Origin: Novosphingobium olei
Lineage (GTDB): Bacteria > Pseudomonadota > Alphaproteobacteria > Sphingomonadales > Sphingomonadaceae
Direction: 5' to 3'
NCBI RefSeq assembly: GCF_012927405.1
Contig: NZ_JABBGM010000012.1
Location: forward strand, 1 to 64,000
Length of the DNA stretch: 64,000 bases
Positions 61,123-64,000 of the stretch are shown one piece after another. A program made the translations under genes and the position numbers. The notes beneath the pieces are model-generated. The model was not told the origin of the DNA, did no database searches, and was given only the letters and a program-made list of their open reading frames with translations. Numbering within the stretch: position 1 is the first letter of the stretch; each line of letters begins with the position of its first letter.

Positions 61123-64000
61123 ATGCACGTCATCTTCCGCGAAACGCACGGGATGGAGGAAACCGCCGTCCCGCAGGATCTGGGGCAGACGCCTGCGGAT
61201 CTCGTGGTGCTGTCGTTTTCCGACAGCGACCTTGGCGCGTTCGCAGGCGGCTGGCACCAGGCGAGACTGGCAAACCCGGTGTTTCCGTCGCTGCGCCTCG
61301 CCAATCTGGCCGCGCTGATGCACCCCCTTTCCGTCGATACGTATATCGAACGCACACTGAGCGGGGCGCGGGCGATCCTGATCCGGCTGATCGGTGGTAC
61401 GCCCTATTGGAGCTATGGGCTGCAACAGGTGGCGTCGCTGGCGCGCTCGCGCGGGATCGCGCTGGCGGTGTTGTCCGGCGATGGGCGGCCGGATCACAGG
61501 CTGGACGAAGTCTCGACGGTTCCCCCCGCCGTGCTGCGCACGCTTGGCCAGCTTTGCGATTCCGGTGGAGCGGATGCGGCGCGCGCGGCGCTGGGCGAGC
61601 TGGCACGCGTGGCCAAGCTGGTCACGGCCACCGAAACCCCGAACGCGGCGCTGCCCATGGCCGGCGGCTGGCACCCGCTCCATGGCCTGTGCGATCCGCT
61701 GGCGCTGATCCCCGATGCAACGCGCCCGCTGGTGCTGATCGTGTTCTACAGGTCCTATCTTGCGGCACACGATCTCGACCCGTTCGAGGCGCTGCACCGA
61801 GCGTTCGAGGCGGCGGGCTTTGCCACGCTGTCGCTGTACGTCACGTCGCTGAAGGAGCCGCAATCGCGCGCGCAAGTCGATCGCTGGGTGCGGCGGCTGG
61901 CCCCCGCCGCGATCGTCAATGCGACCGCCTTTTCCGCGCGGGACGATCAGGGCGACAGCCCGCTGGATGGCGCTGGCGTGCCCGTGTTCCAATTGGCGCT
62001 GGCCACCGGAGCGCGTGAAGCGTGGGCGAATGCCGCGCGCGGGCTGTCGCCCGCCGATCTGGCGATGCACGTGGTCCTGCCGGAGATCGATGGCCGGGTG
62101 TTCGCTGGCGTGGCCAGCTTCAAGGAAGCCGATGTACCAGACCCCGCGCTGGAATTTGCCCAGAACCGGCACCGCGCCGACCCGGATCGCATCGCGGCCA
62201 TCGCGGCGCGCGTGGCGGGCGCAATCGCGCTGGCAAGGAAGACGGCCGGCGAACGCGGTGTAGCGCTGGTCCTTTCGACGTATCCGGGCAAGGCGCACCA
62301 GATGGCGCACGCGGTGGGGCTGGATGCGCTCGCCTCGGCCGAGGCGATCCTCCATGATCTTGCCGATGCGGGCTATGCGACGGGCGCCATTCCCGATCTG
62401 GCGACCGCGCTGGGGCAGGAAACCCTGCACTGGCCGCTGGCGGCGTATCGGGCGGCGTTGGCCGCACTTCCCGCGCCCTTGCGCGCCGCGCTGGCCGAGA
62501 CCTGGGGCGATCCGGAAAGCGACCCCGCCGTGGTGAATGGCGCGTTCCGTTTTAGCGCCGTGACAACGGGCCAAGCACTGGTGGCGTTGCAACCCGAACG
62601 CGGCAATCTGGCCGACCGGGACGAGGCCTATCACGACACGACACGATGCCCTCGCCATGCTTACGTAGCGTTCTATCTCTGGCTGCGCGGACTGGGGATC
62701 GATGCGCTGGTCCACGTCGGCGCGCACGGCACGCTGGAATGGCTGCCGGGCAAATCGGTGGCCCTGTCGGACGCCTGCTGGCCCGAAGCGCTGGTTGGCG
62801 CCCTGCCCGTGATCTACCCGTTCATCGTCAACGATCCGGGCGAAGCCGCGCAAGCCAAGCGCCGCATCGGCGCGGTCACGCTGGGCCATGTCCCGCCACC
62901 GCTGGCACCAACCCGGCATGGCGCCGGGCTGGAACGGATCGAGACGCTGCTCGACGAGTTCTCCAACGCCGACGGGCTTGATCCTGCCCGCCGCGATCGC
63001 CTGCAAAGTGCCATCCGCGCCGAGGCACAGGCGCTGGGGCTGGAGGCGGAACTGGGCCTCGACGCCGCGACCACACTGGGTGAGGCGATCACGCGCATCG
63101 ACCGCTTCGTGTGCGACGTGAAGGAGAGCCAGTTTGGCGACGGCCTGCATGTGTACGGCCGAGGCGAACAGGGCGCGTCCGAGCGAGCGGGGCTTCTCGC
63201 GGCGCTGGCGGGACGGCGCGTGCCGGCCGGACCTTCGGGGTCCCCCTATCGCGGGCGCAGCGACGTGCTGCCCACGGGGCGCAACCTTTACACCATCGAT
63301 CCGCGCGCGGTGCCATCGCGCGCCGCCCATGCGCAGGGCGTGACGCTGGCCGAGGAACTGCTGCGCCGGCACTTGCAGGATCACGGCGACTACCCTCGCG
63401 GTCTGGTCGTAGACCTGTGGGGTTCAGCCACGATGCGTACGGCGGGCGAGGAATTCGCCATGGCCTTGCATCTGCTGGGCGCGAAGCCGCTGTGGGATCC
63501 GGCGTCCGAGCGCGTGACCGGGATCGAGATCCTGCCGCTTGCCCTGCTCGACCGACCACGCATCGACGTGACGCTGCGCGTGTCGGGGCTGTTTCGCGAT
63601 GCCTTCCCTTCGTTGCCCATGCTGTTCGGGCAAGCGGTGCGCGCGCTGTGCGAACGCGACGAAGAGCCGGAATGGAACCCCTTTGCCAATACACAGGCAA
63701 CCCCGCGCGTCTATGGCCCGCAGCCCGGTCGCTATGGTCTGGACATGGGGTCGGCGGCGGAAACCTATACCGACGCGGCACGCCGCGCGGCAGGTGAAGC
63801 CTGGCTGGCGGCGTCGGGCCATGCACTCGACACCGCCGATGCGCAGGCGGACAGCCGGGGTCTGCGCGAACGGGTGGCCGGGGCCGATGCCTTCGTCCAT
63901 TTGCAGGACCTTGCCGAAACAGACCTGTTGCTGGCGGCAGACTATGCCGCGCACGAGGCGGGCTTTGCCGCTGCGCAGGCCGTCACCGGCGGCAAAGCGG
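61123..64000 (+). CDS. cobN: Cobaltochelatase subunit CobN (3' end beyond the window)
   Basis: The frame is open for 959 codons to the window end without interruption. It starts MHVIFRETHGMEETAVPQDL, and family phrases follow: RLIGGTPYWSYGLQQVASLA, VLIVFYRSYLAAHDLDPFEA, DALVHVGAHGTLEWLPGKSV, DPGEAAQAKRRIGAVTLGHV, YRGRSDVLPTGRNLYTIDPR and PLWDPASERVTGIEILPLAL. The full protein is usually 1,100-1,300 residues, so about 150-300 are missing. It is the large subunit that binds hydrogenobyrinate diamide and inserts cobalt with CobS and CobT. Controlled by riboswitch 2 together with cobW. Confidence 0.95.
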   Translation, partial: MHVIFRETHGMEETAVPQDLGQTPADLVVLSFSDSDLGAFAGGWHQARLANPVFPSLRLANLAALMHPLSVDTYIERTLSGARAILIRLIGGTPYWSYGLQQVASLARSRGIALAVLSGDGRPDHRLDEVSTVPPAVLRTLGQLCDSGGADAARAALGELARVAKLVTATETPNAALPMAGGWHPLHGLCDPLALIPDATRPLVLIVFYRSYLAAHDLDPFEALHRAFEAAGFATLSLYVTSLKEPQSRAQVDRWVRRLAPAAIVNATAFSARDDQGDSPLDGAGVPVFQLALATGAREAWANAARGLSPADLAMHVVLPEIDGRVFAGVASFKEADVPDPALEFAQNRHRADPDRIAAIAARVAGAIALARKTAGERGVALVLSTYPGKAHQMAHAVGLDALASAEAILHDLADAGYATGAIPDLATALGQETLHWPLAAYRAALAALPAPLRAALAETWGDPESDPAVVNGAFRFSAVTTGQALVALQPERGNLADRDEAYHDTTRCPRHAYVAFYLWLRGLGIDALVHVGAHGTLEWLPGKSVALSDACWPEALVGALPVIYPFIVNDPGEAAQAKRRIGAVTLGHVPPPLAPTRHGAGLERIETLLDEFSNADGLDPARRDRLQSAIRAEAQALGLEAELGLDAATTLGEAITRIDRFVCDVKESQFGDGLHVYGRGEQGASERAGLLAALAGRRVPAGPSGSPYRGRSDVLPTGRNLYTIDPRAVPSRAAHAQGVTLAEELLRRHLQDHGDYPRGLVVDLWGSATMRTAGEEFAMALHLLGAKPLWDPASERVTGIEILPLALLDRPRIDVTLRVSGLFRDAFPSLPMLFGQAVRALCERDEEPEWNPFANTQATPRVYGPQPGRYGLDMGSAAETYTDAARRAAGEAWLAASGHALDTADAQADSRGLRERVAGADAFVHLQDLAETDLLLAADYAAHEAGFAAAQAVTGGKA

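Noticed and set aside
59842..63384. A 1,180-codon open frame on the minus strand
   Set aside because: It is antisense to cobN and cobW and lies over riboswitch 2. Its sequence is Arg/Gly/His-rich without domains, and the plus-strand frames match known families throughout. It is a by-product of high GC content.
1..64000. CRISPR arrays, tRNA or rRNA genes
   Set aside because: I saw no regularly spaced repeats, no cloverleaf with a conserved T-loop and no rRNA segments on either strand.

Overview
The window reads as accessory DNA from a sphingomonad alphaproteobacterium (Novosphingobium, Sphingobium or Sphingomonas type). This rests on the high GC content, frequent GTG starts, several TonB-dependent receptors, a SciP/DUF1153 regulator, HWE-type kinase architecture and two B12 riboswitches. 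It contains a conjugation relaxase, coupling protein and probable oriT, a nested insertion sequence, and several gene remnants joined at scars. A conjugative plasmid or integrated conjugative element is therefore likely. No replication or partition genes are visible.

Layout. 1-3.1 kb: a scarred junction with a truncated MarR-like gene, a TbpB-like lipoprotein and small orphan genes. 3.1-4.8 kb: no recognisable gene. 4.8-9.5 kb: a complete type I secretion operon on the minus strand (ABC protein, HlyD adaptor, TolC-like channel). 9.8-14.1 kb: a VanZ-like protein, a possible small structured RNA, two overlapping tiny membrane-protein genes, a low-complexity protein, a hexapeptide acyltransferase and a family-2 glycosyltransferase, which suggests cell-surface glycan work. 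14.4-20.4 kb: a decayed IS701-family transposase, a MarR regulator, an IS5-family element interrupted by an IS110/IS1111-type element whose ends can be read, and a chimeric scar ending in a nitroreductase tail.

20.5-28.4 kb: the mobilisation module on the minus strand (RHH accessory protein, TraD, MobF relaxase). Its candidate nic site lies on the plus strand upstream. Beyond nic, in the inferred leading region, are ssb, a hairpin-rich segment and a fused MNT-HEPN gene. Both genes use the predicted transferred strand as their template. 28.9-31.5 kb: a chromate-resistance operon (chrA, SOD, ChrB-domain protein). 31.6-39.0 kb: a TetR-SDR pair divergent from a five-gene operon (Rieske oxygenase, TonB receptor, GST, VOC protein, ThuA-domain protein). 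This looks like uptake and breakdown of an unidentified organic compound.

40.1-44.9 kb: the prkA-yeaH-spoVR stress operon. 45.0-46.0 kb: a small gene and an OmpA remnant. 46.1-52.9 kb: a copper/silver efflux cluster (two small secreted proteins, a large nested inverted repeat, cusC, cusB, cusA, cusF). CusA keeps the three-methionine relay at the same residue numbers as E. coli CusA. 53.1-55.7 kb: an HWE-type histidine kinase lacking its phosphoacceptor histidine, a sciP homologue and an outer-membrane protein. 56.1-64.0 kb: a cobalt/cobalamin block in which one B12 riboswitch precedes a TonB receptor and a Ni/Co permease, and a second precedes cobW and cobN. cobN runs off the window.
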